Part shown: positions 8,487 through 17,687 of the stretch, piece by piece
How the letters are laid out: every line of letters starts with the position of its first letter
How positions within the stretch are numbered: position 1 is the first letter of the stretch
Assembly: GCF_001758425.2 (NCBI RefSeq)
Contig: NZ_MDSS02000010.1
Span: 1 to 64,000, forward strand
DNA: 64,000 nt
Source: Nesterenkonia sp. PF2B19
GTDB taxonomy: Bacteria; Actinomycetota; Actinomycetes; Actinomycetales; Micrococcaceae
Direction: 5' to 3'
The notes under the pieces: model-generated
The model's database searches: none
Told to the model about the DNA's origin: nothing
The model's input: only the letters and a program-made list of their open reading frames with translations
Made by a program: the position numbers and the translations under genes

Positions 8487-9107
8487 TCAGTCGAAGTACT
8501 GCTGGATCACCGGGCCGACGAGGTCCTCCAGCTCCTGGACGGATGCGGAGGCCATCGGCTCGATGCGCAGCACGTGGCGGGCGATCACCAGTCCGAAGAG
8601 CTGAGCCACGGCGGCCTCAGCCCGCAGCTCACGATCTTCCCCGGTCATGCCCTGGGCGATCCGGGCCACCATGACGCGCCGTCCGAAGCCGCGCAGCAGG
8701 GCAGAGGCGGAGTCCTGGGACATGGCGGCGCGCAGCAGGGCCAGCAGCGGTGCGCGGCGCACCGGATCATCCCAGACGCCGAGGAAGACGTGGACCAGCC
8801 GACGGCCGCGCAGCTCCAGCGGAGCTTCCTGCACCGCGGCGGCGACGCCCTGCGGATCGAAGGGCACGTCCACCGCGGCGGCGAACAGCTTCTCCTTGGT
8901 GCCGAAATAGTGATGCACCAGGGCGGGGTCCACTCCGGCGCGGGCAGCGATGCCGCGCAGGGACGCCTTCTCGTAGCCGGCCTCGGCGAAGCTCTCACGG
9001 GCGGCCGCGAGGATCTGACCCTTCGTGTCGGGCCGGCCGGCACGGCGCCCCTTGCCGTAGCGGGCCGACTCACCGGGCTGAGGGTCAGGGTCGGCGTCAG
9101 CGTCCAT
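8487..9107 (-). CDS. TetR family transcriptional regulator
   Basis: A 206-residue repressor. The N-terminal helix-turn-helix spans roughly residues 20-65 (ILAAARESFAEAGYEKASLR, then AGVDPALVHHYFGTKEKLF), followed by an alpha-helical ligand-binding domain ending QQYFD. The ATG at 9107 shares one base with the MMPL stop (TGATG), so translation is coupled; a longer start at 9140 would sit inside the MMPL gene. It most likely represses the MMPL exporter and itself. A TTCATC-N4-GATGAA inverted repeat upstream of the exporter (11384-11399) is the candidate operator. The inducer is unknown. Confidence 0.92.
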   Translation of the reverse strand: MDADADPDPQPGESARYGKGRRAGRPDTKGQILAAARESFAEAGYEKASLRGIAARAGVDPALVHHYFGTKEKLFAAAVDVPFDPQGVAAAVQEAPLELRGRRLVHVFLGVWDDPVRRAPLLALLRAAMSQDSASALLRGFGRRVMVARIAQGMTGEDRELRAEAAVAQLFGLVIARHVLRIEPMASASVQELEDLVGPVIQQYFD

Positions 9108-11365
9108 CAGGACTCCCCTCCGCCCGCTCGGCGGGCCCACAGCACGAGCGCCCCCGGAGTGACGAAGACGCCGGCGACCAGCGCGACGACGATCGCGACG
9201 GCACCGAGCCTACCAAGGGTCTGGATCGGCACCAGGGCAGACCAGGAGAGGACCAGGAGCGCCCCCAAGGTGGTGACGGCGGATCCGGTCAGCGCTGCCC
9301 CGGTGGTCCCCACGGTGGAGGAGACCGCTCCCTCGGGAGCGCTCATGGGCAGCTCCTGGAGGAAGCGGTTCACCACGTGGACGCCGTAGGGGACGCCGAT
9401 CCCGATCGCCATGGCCGTCAGCGTCGCGCTGAGCACGTTGAGGTCGATGCCCAGCACCCACATCATGGCGATCACCCCTGCTGCGCTCGTCACCGCAGGG
9501 ATCATGGCGATCACCCCGAGCACGGCTCGACGACGCCACAGCCGGTAGGTGGCCATGAGCAGCACGGTCACGATGCTCAGCGTCAGCAGGATGGACCTCA
9601 CCTGAAACTCGGCGAGATCCCGGTTCATCTCGGCGACCACCATCGGCTCGCTGGAGATCGACACCTCTGCCCCCTGCTGCGTGACGGGGTCCAGCGCGGC
9701 AGCCAGGTCCTCGGCCAGCTGCTCCGCTCCGCCGTCGCCGGCGGTGGTCCGGATCTGCCAGAGCAGAGTGTCCGACTCGGCGGCCTGACGCGCCATGATC
9801 TGCGCCTCTCCGCCCGAGACCCGCACACCCTCGACCTCGGCCACCTGCTGGCTGGCCCTGTCGAGCGCCGACCCGAGATCGGCACGGGTGTCCGGCGGGT
9901 CGATGAGGACGAAGGTCGCCTCGGTGATCTGGGACCCGAAGAGCTCCTCCTGGTGCGCCAGGGTCGCCTCGATGTCGGACCCCTCAGGGAGGAAGTCACT
10001 CCTGTCGAACTGGGTGTCCAGGCGGAAGGAGGCCAGGACGGCCAGGCCGATGAGCATCAATGCCACGACGAGACCGGCCAGCGGCCTCCGATCAGCGGTG
10101 CGGACCGCCGCGCGGTTCAGGACGCCCGAGGACGGCCGCGCGCTCTCGCGCCCTGTGGGCTGGGCGCCCGAGTCCCGCCGGCGGCGCCTGGCAGACGCCG
10201 CGGCGAGGCGCCGTCCCCAGAGAGCCTGGGTCGCGGGGACCAGGATGATCATCACCAGGAAGGCGCAGAGGATCCCCAGGGCCACCTGGACTCCGAAGGT
10301 GGCCAGCAGGGGAAGTGGCGCGGTCGCCGTCGCGCCGAATCCCACGCCGGTGGTGACCGCGGCGATGGCCAGGGCAGGGCCGACCGCGCGGACCGCCCCG
10401 GAGGCGGCCGGGGAGGGTGCAGCCCCCTGCGCGGAGAGCTCACGGAAGCGGGCCATGAGGTGCACCGCGAAGTCGATGCCGAGCCCGACCAGCAGGATGG
10501 GGACGATGATCGCCAACTGAGAGAGCGGCCCGATCCAGCCCAGCCCCTGAGGTCCGAGAAGGCCGGCCAGCCCGAAGGTCCAGACCACCGTCATCGCCAG
10601 ACCGATCAGACCGACTCCGACGACCAGAGCCGACCGGAACGTCACCGCCAGCAGGACCAGGACCGCCAAAAGTGCCACCAGGAACAGCACGGGCGCCTCG
10701 CCGCGGACAGCGTCGAGCATGCCCTCCACGAACAGCCCCTGGCTGTAGACGATGATCTGCTGATCTGGAGTCTCGGCCACGGCTTCCTGGACCCGCAGCG
10801 CGGCCTGCGTGCGATCCTGCTCGCTGAGGCCCTCCCGGAGGAACGCGACGATGACCGTGGCCCGCGTGCTGCCGGCGTCGGCGTCATAGTCCCCCGAGAT
10901 CAGGGCGGCGGCCTGCGGCTGAGCTGCGACGGCGCGGAGTCGCTCCCTCGCGTCCTGGGCGTCGTCCTCCGTCGGAGTCCGCTCATCGAGCCCGAGAAGC
11001 ACCGGCAGCGAGAGCAGGCTCGGCCCTCCGTCGGCGGGCTCCCGCAGATCCTCCCCCAGTGCATCGGCCACGTGCCGCTGCACCTCACTGACCGCGGCCA
11101 GCCCCTCTGAGGTCAGAATGTCCCCGCCGGGGCCGGCGTCCACGATGACCTGCACGACGGCGGAGGGGTCGTCGAACTCCTGCTGCACGCGGGCCATGGT
11201 CTGCACCGTGGCAGAGTCCTCGCGCCCGAGCTGGGTGATGTCGACCTCGACGTCATTGAGCGACGCGGCGGCGACGAAGCCGAAAGTCACCAGCAGCAGG
11301 ACGGTGAGCGCGGACTTCGGCCGGCGCACCACCGCCGCCAGGAGCTTCTCCAGGATGCGCCCCAT
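9107..11365 (-). CDS. MMPL/RND family membrane transporter
   Basis: A 752-residue protein with two repeats of a first span, a large extracytoplasmic loop and five more spans, 12 spans in all. The first repeat has GLGIDFAVHLMARFRE and the second GIGVPYGVHVVNRF, the conserved GxGxD/Y signatures of RND/MMPL pumps (the second copy has Y-G-V in place of the usual acidic pattern). Such proteins export lipids, drugs or hopanoids using the proton gradient; the substrate here cannot be told. It forms a two-gene operon with the downstream tetR gene, with a one-base stop/start overlap. An inverted repeat 19 bp upstream of the start is the likely TetR operator. Confidence 0.92.
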   Translation of the reverse strand: MGRILEKLLAAVVRRPKSALTVLLLVTFGFVAAASLNDVEVDITQLGREDSATVQTMARVQQEFDDPSAVVQVIVDAGPGGDILTSEGLAAVSEVQRHVADALGEDLREPADGGPSLLSLPVLLGLDERTPTEDDAQDARERLRAVAAQPQAAALISGDYDADAGSTRATVIVAFLREGLSEQDRTQAALRVQEAVAETPDQQIIVYSQGLFVEGMLDAVRGEAPVLFLVALLAVLVLLAVTFRSALVVGVGLIGLAMTVVWTFGLAGLLGPQGLGWIGPLSQLAIIVPILLVGLGIDFAVHLMARFRELSAQGAAPSPAASGAVRAVGPALAIAAVTTGVGFGATATAPLPLLATFGVQVALGILCAFLVMIILVPATQALWGRRLAAASARRRRRDSGAQPTGRESARPSSGVLNRAAVRTADRRPLAGLVVALMLIGLAVLASFRLDTQFDRSDFLPEGSDIEATLAHQEELFGSQITEATFVLIDPPDTRADLGSALDRASQQVAEVEGVRVSGGEAQIMARQAAESDTLLWQIRTTAGDGGAEQLAEDLAAALDPVTQQGAEVSISSEPMVVAEMNRDLAEFQVRSILLTLSIVTVLLMATYRLWRRRAVLGVIAMIPAVTSAAGVIAMMWVLGIDLNVLSATLTAMAIGIGVPYGVHVVNRFLQELPMSAPEGAVSSTVGTTGAALTGSAVTTLGALLVLSWSALVPIQTLGRLGAVAIVVALVAGVFVTPGALVLWARRAGGGES

Positions 11366-11383
11366 GACGATCCCTCCCTGTAT

Positions 11384-11399
11384 TTCATCATGCGATGAA
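11384..11399. promoter_or_regulatory. Candidate TetR operator before the MMPL gene
   Basis: TTCATC-ATGC-GATGAA is an inverted repeat with 6-bp arms, located 19 bp upstream of the MMPL start. A further half-site (GATGAATT) appears about 30 bp upstream. Confidence 0.55.
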
Positions 11400-11591
11400 T
11401 TTCAGGGCAGGACTCGATCTCTCATTTTTCAACGCCTGATGAATTCCGTCGCGCGACTGCCCGCCGGTCCGTCCCCCTCGGCTTCGTTCGTCCCAGGGGA
11501 ACACCACGGTGTGATGTCTCAGGACATAGGGGAACACCACGGGGACGGACGCACGCCAGGGGGCAGACGAACTGGACGAGGACGGACGCCC

Positions 11592-12533
11592 TCACGTCAC
11601 GGGAGCGCTGCCCTGCTCACTGCCCTGCTCACTGCCCTGCTCACTGACCAGCTCGGTGCGCCAGGAGCGCGTCGGCTCCCAGCCGAGCACACGGCGGGCC
11701 TTCTCGAGGGAGAACGCCGGGGCGTCCCCGGTGAGGTCCCCGGCCAGATGCGCCAGGTCCGGGAAATGCTCCGGGATGAGCTCAGCCAGGGGCCGGCGGG
11801 CCAGCGCGTCCTTGGCTCCGACGAAGAACACCGAGCCGTTCTCCACCTGGTCGATCTTGGCCAGCAGCGTCAGCAGGAAGTCGGTGACGTCCCGGGCATC
11901 CACGTAGTTGAACAGCGCGACGGCGGACAGCGCCGGGTCGTCCAGGCGTTCGGTGAGCGTGTGCCCCTGCTGGGTGGGCGCGCCCGCCCACTCCTCCGGA
12001 GCGATGACGTAGCACGGCCGGAAGGAGACGAACGTGACCTCATCGGTCTGCTGGGCGAACATCGCGGCCACCTGCTCGGCCACGTGCTTGCTCAGCCCGT
12101 AGGCGTGCCACGGCTGAGGCGGCACCTCCTCGTCCAGGGGCAGCCGCGGCGGCACCCAGCCGGCCGGCGACCCGTAGCCCATGATCGAGGGGCTGGAGGC
12201 GATGACCACCTTCGTGGCACCGGCCGCCACTGCGGCGGCGGTCACGTTGTGGGCGATGCCGGCGTTGGTCTTCAGGATCACGTCCTCCGGGGCGCTGAAT
12301 GGCACCGCGATCGCGGCCAGGGAGACCACCGCCGTCGGGGCGAGCTCCGCGAACAGGGCCTGGGTGGCCTCGGCGTCGAGCAGGTCGATGCTGCGGTGCT
12401 CGACCCCGGCCACGGGCTCTGGGGGCAGATCCCGGTCCACGCTGATGACCTCATGCGCGGTCTCGGCGAACCCGGCCACCACGCTGCGGCCCAGCCGTCC
12501 GGAACCGCCCGTGACGATGATGCGTTCTGCCAT
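11592..12533 (-). CDS. NAD(P)-dependent epimerase/dehydratase (extended SDR family)
   Basis: A 313-residue Rossmann enzyme. The dinucleotide motif TGGSGRLG is at residues 8-15, SSPSIMGYG provides the catalytic Ser region, and YGLSKH gives the YxxxK pair. The family covers UDP-sugar epimerases and uronate or aldose dehydrogenases; no exact reaction is visible. The ATG at 12533 has GAGGAGG six bases upstream. It follows the Gfo/Idh/MocA gene by 34 bp in the second ABC permease operon, so it probably modifies an imported sugar. The C-terminus ends in three Ser-Glu-Gln-Gly repeats encoded by a perfect 12-bp tandem repeat. Confidence 0.9.
   Translation of the reverse strand: MAERIIVTGGSGRLGRSVVAGFAETAHEVISVDRDLPPEPVAGVEHRSIDLLDAEATQALFAELAPTAVVSLAAIAVPFSAPEDVILKTNAGIAHNVTAAAVAAGATKVVIASSPSIMGYGSPAGWVPPRLPLDEEVPPQPWHAYGLSKHVAEQVAAMFAQQTDEVTFVSFRPCYVIAPEEWAGAPTQQGHTLTERLDDPALSAVALFNYVDARDVTDFLLTLLAKIDQVENGSVFFVGAKDALARRPLAELIPEHFPDLAHLAGDLTGDAPAFSLEKARRVLGWEPTRSWRTELVSEQGSEQGSEQGSAPVT
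11610..11645. repeat. 12-bp tandem repeat, three perfect copies, in the SDR gene C-terminus
   Basis: GCCCTGCTCACT is repeated three times and encodes SEQG repeats on the minus strand just before the stop. Copy number is likely variable between strains and does not break the frame. Confidence 0.9.
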
Positions 12534-12567
12534 GGCTGTCCTCCTCGGTCCCCTGTTCAGTCCCTGC

Positions 12568-13971
12568 TCAGTGCGCGACGGCGGCGTCGGCGCGCGAGTC
12601 CGTGGCATCGGCCCCGGAGGCGGTCCCCGAGGCATCCCCGGAGGCCAGCCCCAGCTCCACCTCGGCCACCGTCACGGGGCCGCGCGTCTGCAGGGAGCGG
12701 TTGCCGCAGACGCCGACGGCGATGGCCTGGATGCCGTCCACCAGACCGGCGGGGCGGGCGTACGGGTCCTCGCCGGGACCGTTGAAGATGTCGGCCAGCA
12801 GCAGCCGGTCGCCGCCGCCGTGGGCCCCTTCGCCCTGGACGATCTCGAGCTCCTCGGCCTCGCCCCAGTGGCGCTGCAGCACCAGGCGCTCACCCTTGGA
12901 GCGCACCGCCCCGGACCGGCCGTCGTCGGCCACCGAGGGATCCACCGGGGAGCCGCCGGAGGCGGGCAGCACAGCGGCCCGCTCCACGACGTCGAGCTCC
13001 AGCCGGCCCTCGGTGCCGTTGACCGCCACCCGGTACCCCTCCCAGGGGGCGTGGGCGTTGAGCGAGTAGTTCAGCACCGCGCCGCGGGTGTAGTCCACGA
13101 TCAGCGCGAGGTTGTCCTCGATGGTGATGCCCTCGCCGAAGACGTCCTGGTCACGGATGTAGCCGTCGTGGTGTTCGTTGTCCAGGTAGAGCTTCTGCAG
13201 GGTCTCGTCGGTGCGCAGGTCCAGGGCGAAGGGGTCGGCTGACGAGCCCTCGCGGGTGCCGCGCTCGGCGGGGGCGATGCCGCGGGCGGCGGCGTTCTTC
13301 GCCCCGTAGAACTTCAGCCCGCCGGAGGCATAGATGCGCTCCGGGACGTCGGCGAGCCACCAGTTGACCAGGTCGAAGTGGTGGCTGGCCTTGTGGATCA
13401 GCAGTCCGCCGGAGTTCTCCTTGACCCGGTGCCAGCGACGGAAGTAGTCCGCACCGTGGACGGTGTCCAGCACCCAGGTGAAGTCGATGGAGGTCACCTG
13501 CCCGATCCGGCCTTCGAGGATCGCGGCCTTCAGCGCGGTGTTGCGCGGGGAGTACCGGTAGTTGAAGGTCACGATGACCTCGCGCCCGGTGGCCTCCACG
13601 GTGCGCGCGATCCGGGCGCTTGACTCGGCGTCCACCGTCAGCGGCTTCTCCACGACGACGTCGGCCCCGGCCTGCAGGGACTCCACGATGTAGTCGGCGT
13701 GGGTGAAGTCCGGGCTGGTGATGATGACCCGGTCGATGCGCTGCTCCTGGATGACGGAGGTCAGCGCGGCAGGGTCGAAGGTGGCGACGTCGGCGCCGTG
13801 CTCCTCGCGGATGCGGCTGCGGTGGTACTCGACGCGGCCGGGGTTGGTGTCGGCCAGGGCGACGAGCTCGGCGACGTCGGCGTGGGGGCCGGCGATCGCG
13901 TCGGTGTACATCCTGCACCGGCTGCCCATGCCGATGATCACGTAGCGGGTGCGGGCGTTCTCAGTGCTCAC
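12568..13971 (-). CDS. Gfo/Idh/MocA family sugar oxidoreductase
   Basis: A 467-residue NAD(P)-linked dehydrogenase or related enzyme. The Rossmann start is IIGMGSRCRMY, the conserved EKPL lies in ADVVVEKPLTVDAE, and the C-terminal half holds GGLLIHKASHHFDLVNWW with the His residues expected at the active site. The family oxidises or rearranges sugars and sugar acids. Translation starts at GTG 13971 with AAGGAG 11 bases upstream. It lies downstream of the permeases at 14182-16081, which suggests the same operon and an imported carbohydrate as substrate. The final 25 residues are Ala/Ser/Asp-rich and probably disordered. Confidence 0.9.
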   Translation of the reverse strand: MSTENARTRYVIIGMGSRCRMYTDAIAGPHADVAELVALADTNPGRVEYHRSRIREEHGADVATFDPAALTSVIQEQRIDRVIITSPDFTHADYIVESLQAGADVVVEKPLTVDAESSARIARTVEATGREVIVTFNYRYSPRNTALKAAILEGRIGQVTSIDFTWVLDTVHGADYFRRWHRVKENSGGLLIHKASHHFDLVNWWLADVPERIYASGGLKFYGAKNAAARGIAPAERGTREGSSADPFALDLRTDETLQKLYLDNEHHDGYIRDQDVFGEGITIEDNLALIVDYTRGAVLNYSLNAHAPWEGYRVAVNGTEGRLELDVVERAAVLPASGGSPVDPSVADDGRSGAVRSKGERLVLQRHWGEAEELEIVQGEGAHGGGDRLLLADIFNGPGEDPYARPAGLVDGIQAIAVGVCGNRSLQTRGPVTVAEVELGLASGDASGTASGADATDSRADAAVAH

Positions 13972-14158
13972 GGGTGAGCCAGCTCCTTCATGCGGTGTAC
14001 AGGTGGTGTGCGTCCGGGGAGGTCCTCCCCAGCAGTCTTGCCGTGTCGGCGGGGAATGAGAAGCGATCCGCCCATGCCTTCCGTGGATGGCACATGTGCC
14101 GCGTGGGCATCCACCCCGCAGACGCCGACGACGGCCGCCCGCCGCAGGCAGCGGCGGA

Positions 14159-14175
14159 CGACCGTCGCACGGTCG
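14159..14175 (-). terminator. Short hairpin after the second malG-type gene
   Basis: CGACCGT-CGC-ACGGTCG is a 7-bp stem starting seven bases beyond the permease stop. It may attenuate transcription into the Gfo/Idh gene 190 bp downstream. The rest of the 13972-14181 gap shows no gene. Confidence 0.45.
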
Positions 14176-14181
14176 GGCGGA

Positions 14182-15156
14182 TCACTTGATGCCGGTGGTG
14201 GCCATGCCCTTGATGAGGAACCGCTGACCGAACAGGAAGATCAGGAACAGCGGCAGGATCGAGATGATCGACATGGCGAACATGCCGCCCCAGTTCGACT
14301 CGCCGGTGGAGTCGATGAAGGCCCGCAGCGCCAGCGGCACGGTGTACATGTCCGGTGAAGTCAGGAAGATCAGCTGGCTGAAGAAGTCGTTCCACGTCCA
14401 CATGAAGGTGAAGATGGTGGTGGTCGCCAGGGCCGGGACCATCAGCGGCAGGATCACCTGGAAGAAGATCCGGATGTGGCCGGCGCCGTCGATCCGGGCC
14501 GCCTCGTCCAGGTCCTTCGGGATGCCGCGGATGAACTGCACCATCAGGAAGATGAAGAAGGAGTCCGTGGCGAGGATCTTCGGCACGATCAGCGGCAGGA
14601 ACGTGTTCACCCAGCCGAGGTTCGAGAAGAGGATGTACTGCGGGATGATCACCACGTGCACCGGCAGCATGATGGTCAGCAGCATCGCCGCGAACATCGG
14701 GATCTTGAACTTGAAGTCCAACCGGGCGAAGGCGTAGGCCGCCATCGAGCAGGCGATGAGGTTGGCCAGGATGGAGGCGAACACGACGATCGCCGAGTTC
14801 CACAGGAAGTGGCTGAACGGGTGGCTCAGCGCATTCCAGCCCTGCACGTAGTTGTTGAACTCCAGCGTGGTGAGCAGGATGCCCGGCTCGCGGAAGATCG
14901 CTTCGTTGGGGCGCAGGGAGGAGACCAGCATCCACAGCAGCGGGTAGATCATCGCCAGCGAGGCGGCGATCATGACGATGTGCTTGACGGTGGCCTTGAC
15001 CGCGCGCTGGGCCGGAGAGACGGACTTCATCGGGGCTCGGTCCTCCGAGGCGATGGAGCTCGCCCCGGCCAGGGCGGCGGTGGCGTCAGACTTGGTGGCG
15101 TCGGTACGGCTCATCGTGGACGTGCCGCTGGTGGTGGTCTGAGGAGAATCAGTCAT
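14182..15156 (-). CDS. Carbohydrate ABC transporter permease, MalG type (second system)
   Basis: A 324-residue permease with a long Ser/Thr/Ala-rich cytoplasmic N-terminus (about 60 residues) and six predicted spans. The EAA loop reads GIPKDLDEAARIDGAGHIRI and the C-terminus FGQRFLIKGMATTGIK is like that of the first system. The start at 15156 overlaps the MalF-type stop by eight bases, so the two are co-translated. Sequence similarity to the 704-1660 permease is high throughout, suggesting duplication. Neither an ATPase nor a solute-binding protein is in this operon; both must be supplied elsewhere. Confidence 0.93.
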   Translation of the reverse strand: MTDSPQTTTSGTSTMSRTDATKSDATAALAGASSIASEDRAPMKSVSPAQRAVKATVKHIVMIAASLAMIYPLLWMLVSSLRPNEAIFREPGILLTTLEFNNYVQGWNALSHPFSHFLWNSAIVVFASILANLIACSMAAYAFARLDFKFKIPMFAAMLLTIMLPVHVVIIPQYILFSNLGWVNTFLPLIVPKILATDSFFIFLMVQFIRGIPKDLDEAARIDGAGHIRIFFQVILPLMVPALATTTIFTFMWTWNDFFSQLIFLTSPDMYTVPLALRAFIDSTGESNWGGMFAMSIISILPLFLIFLFGQRFLIKGMATTGIK

Positions 15157-16081
15157 CGTAGTGCACCCAATACTTGGAGAGCCAGAAGTTGATGGCGGTG
15201 ATCGCCGCGATGATCAGCACCAGCAGCCAGGCCATCGCCGAGGCGTAGCCCATGTCGAACCGGCCGAAGCCCTGCTGGTAGAGGTAGAGCGTGTAGAACA
15301 GCGTGGAGTCAGCCGGGCCTCCGGATCCGCCCGAGACGATGAACGCCTGGGTGAAGTTCTGGAAGGCACCGATCAGCTGCAGCACGAGGTTGAAGAAGAT
15401 GATCGGGGTCAGCAGCGGGATCGTGATGGTGAAGAACTGTTTGATCCTGCCCGCACCGTCGATCGAGGCGGCCTCGTAGTACATGTCCGGGATCTGCCGC
15501 AGGCCGGCCAGGAAGATCACCATCGGGGCGCCGAAGGTCCACACGTGGAGGATGATCAGCGTGCCCAACGCGGTGTCCGGGCTGGACACCCAACCCTGAC
15601 CTTCGATGCCGACCATGCCCAGCAGCTGGTTGATCAGACCCGAGTGGCCGAAGATCTGGCGCCACAGCACGGCGATGGCCACCGAGGAGCCGAGCATGGA
15701 GGGCAGGTAGAACACCGAGCGGTAGAACGCCAGCCCGCGCATGCCGCGGTCCAGCAGCATCGCGATGGCCAGCGACACCGCCAACTGGATGGGCACTCCG
15801 ACGAACACGTAGGTGAAGGTCACCTGGATGGCGTTGTGCAGGCGGTCATCGCCCATCATCCGGGTGATGTTGTCCATGCCGATCCACTCGGGCGGCTGGA
15901 GCAGGTTGTAGTTCGTGAACGCCAGGTACAGCGAGGCGGCCATCGGGAAGAGGGTGATGCCGAACAGACCGATGGTCCACGGCAGCAGGAACAGATGCCC
16001 TGCCTTGTTGTCCTTGTGCCTCCGTTTGCGCTGCCCCTGAGGGGCCTTCTTGAGCTGCTGGAGTTCGGCGACGACACTCAT
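15149..16081 (-). CDS. Carbohydrate ABC transporter permease, MalF type (second system)
   Basis: A 310-residue permease. A Lys/Arg-rich N-terminus (QGQRKRRHKDNKAGH) precedes the first span; the EAA loop is YYEAASIDGAGRIKQFFTI. The ATG at 16081 has GGAGG seven bases upstream and lies downstream of the LacI-type operator at 16174-16187, so the longer frame starting at 16219, which would run through the operator, was rejected. First gene of the operon permease-permease-Gfo/Idh-SDR. The usual first gene, a solute-binding protein, is missing: the upstream neighbour is the divergent enolase-superfamily gene. Confidence 0.93.
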   Translation of the reverse strand: MSVVAELQQLKKAPQGQRKRRHKDNKAGHLFLLPWTIGLFGITLFPMAASLYLAFTNYNLLQPPEWIGMDNITRMMGDDRLHNAIQVTFTYVFVGVPIQLAVSLAIAMLLDRGMRGLAFYRSVFYLPSMLGSSVAIAVLWRQIFGHSGLINQLLGMVGIEGQGWVSSPDTALGTLIILHVWTFGAPMVIFLAGLRQIPDMYYEAASIDGAGRIKQFFTITIPLLTPIIFFNLVLQLIGAFQNFTQAFIVSGGSGGPADSTLFYTLYLYQQGFGRFDMGYASAMAWLLVLIIAAITAINFWLSKYWVHYDD

Positions 16082-16173
16082 GGCGTCACCTCCCGCCCCG
16101 CCGTGCGGCGGTGCTCCGCGGCGGGGTCGCTGCTCTGCGACTGGGACAGCATGGCTGCCTCCTCGAAACTTTG

Positions 16174-16187
16174 GGAAATCGCTTTCC
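16174..16187. promoter_or_regulatory. LacI-type operator before the second ABC permease operon
   Basis: GGAAATCGCTTTCC has perfect GGAAA/TTTCC arms and the central CG of LacI operators. It lies 93 bp upstream of the permease start. A weaker CRP-like element (TGTGA-N6-GCACA, 16222-16237) lies further upstream. Confidence 0.6.
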
Positions 16188-16336
16188 AGGTACGTTCCGT
16201 CAACGGTAAGTGAGGCCACATTGTGAGGTCAAGCACACCGGAGTCCGTACTCTGGCCCTGACCCGCGCGGATCGGGTCCCGGCGGGCAGCGCGGCCCAGG
16301 TGAACACGCGCACATCCGCGCAATACCGGGCAGGAG

Positions 16337-16377
16337 GGATTGAATCGATTTTTATAATGCCTTTCCGGCATCAATCC
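16337..16377. promoter_or_regulatory. Nested inverted repeats before the enolase-superfamily gene
   Basis: GGATTGA (16337-16343) pairs with TCAATCC (16371-16377), and ATGCC (16357) pairs with GGCAT (16367). The stretch is AT-rich for this genome (TGAATCGATTTTTATAATG), as expected for a promoter/operator. It is the only notable content of the 16220-16531 gap. Confidence 0.35.
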
Positions 16378-16531
16378 ATGCAGCACCCACCGTGGACGGC
16401 ATCACCCTGCGGCACTAGGCTCAAAGACGCCGTCGTCGCGCGGCTCCGCCGCCGCTGGCCGCTGCGAGGCCGGTGCCCGCTCGCCCCGCCGATCCCCCGC
16501 CGATCCCCCGCCGAATCCGCCCAGGAGAGCC

Positions 16532-17677
16532 ATGAGCCTCAGCCAGCCCACCGTCGCCCGCCTCGAGATGCTGCTCACCGCCCTGCCGTTCTCCGCGGCG
16601 CGCCGCGTCACGGGCGAGGAGTCCGTCGACGAGTACAACGCCTCCTCCCAGACCTTCACCCGCATGGAGGCACTGATGGTGAAGGTCACCGACTCCGACG
16701 GCCACGTGGGCTGGGGCGAGGCGTTCGGACATCGGAGCAACCCGGCCACGTGGGCAGCCCTGGAGGAGATCGTCGGACCGTTCCACCTGGGACGCGCCGC
16801 CGATCCGCAGGCCGTCCACCACGAAGCGGAATACGCGTTCCATGCGTTCGGGCGGACCGGGCCGGTCCACTATGCGCTCTCTGCAGTGGACACCGCGCTG
16901 TGGGACCTCACCGCGCAGCGCACCGGGGTCCCGCTGCGCCGCCTGCTGGACCCCCAGGCCCGGGACACCATCGACTGCTACGCCTCCCTGGTCCACTACG
17001 GGGAGGACCCGGTGGAGGTCGCGCACCACATCGGGCGCGCCCAGCAGGCGGGATACCGCTCGTTCAAGCTGCACGAGTCGACGGCCCCAGCCGTCATCGC
17101 CGCCCGGACCCAGGCCGGCCCGGAGGCTGCCCTGATGACGGATGTGAACTGCCGGTGGGACGAGGCCGGCGCCGCCCAGGCGCTCGAGGACTTCGCCGAG
17201 GCCGATCTGCTCTGGCTGGAGGAGCCGGTGTTCCCGCCCGACGACACCGGCGCCCTGACCAGGCTCAATGCCGCCCACGGCCGGATCTCTGCCGGGGAGA
17301 ACGCCTCCGGGGTCCACGGCATGGTCGAGCAGATTCGCGCCGGTGCAGTGTCCTACGCCCAGCCGAGTGTGGGCAAGATCGGCGGGATCTCCGCGATGCA
17401 GGAGGTGTTCGCCGCCGGGCGGGAGACCGGTGTCGCCGTCGTCCCACACTGCTTCTACTACGGTCCGGCACTGAACGCCTCGGCGGAGCTGATCGCCGCC
17501 CTGGGCCAGGACGTCCAGCTGGAGGTGCCGTTCCTGCAGTGGCCGCAGCGGCTGCATCGCCTGCACGGCGCCGGTCCGACGATCACCCTGAGCGAGGAGC
17601 CTGGCCTGGGCTTCACCCCGGATGAGCAGGTGCTGGCCGATCATCTGATGCGCCGGGCCGTGGTCGAGGCGTCGTAG
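16532..17677 (+). CDS. Mandelate racemase/muconate lactonizing enzyme family dehydratase (enolase superfamily)
   Basis: A 381-residue sugar-acid dehydratase or racemase. The barrel shows the metal ligands Asp (MTDVNCRWD), Glu (WLEEPVFPPDD) and Glu (SAGENASG), a lysine motif with the order K-x-H (SFKLHES) and the strand-7 His (VVPHCFYYG), all in the expected order. This supports abstraction of the proton alpha to a carboxylate, for example on an aldonate or aldarate. The ATG at 16532 follows AGGAGA. Glycerate kinase follows after 10 bp, which fits an aldarate route through tartronate semialdehyde to glycerate; the exact substrate is unknown. Confidence 0.88.
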   Translation: MSLSQPTVARLEMLLTALPFSAARRVTGEESVDEYNASSQTFTRMEALMVKVTDSDGHVGWGEAFGHRSNPATWAALEEIVGPFHLGRAADPQAVHHEAEYAFHAFGRTGPVHYALSAVDTALWDLTAQRTGVPLRRLLDPQARDTIDCYASLVHYGEDPVEVAHHIGRAQQAGYRSFKLHESTAPAVIAARTQAGPEAALMTDVNCRWDEAGAAQALEDFAEADLLWLEEPVFPPDDTGALTRLNAAHGRISAGENASGVHGMVEQIRAGAVSYAQPSVGKIGGISAMQEVFAAGRETGVAVVPHCFYYGPALNASAELIAALGQDVQLEVPFLQWPQRLHRLHGAGPTITLSEEPGLGFTPDEQVLADHLMRRAVVEAS

Positions 17678-17687
17678 AGTCGTGCGC

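Noticed and set aside
8750-11110. 786-residue plus-strand frame opposite the MMPL gene
   Set aside because: It lies across the real MMPL gene, is Arg/Gly/His-rich with no domains and shows no hydrophobic pattern. It is a shadow.
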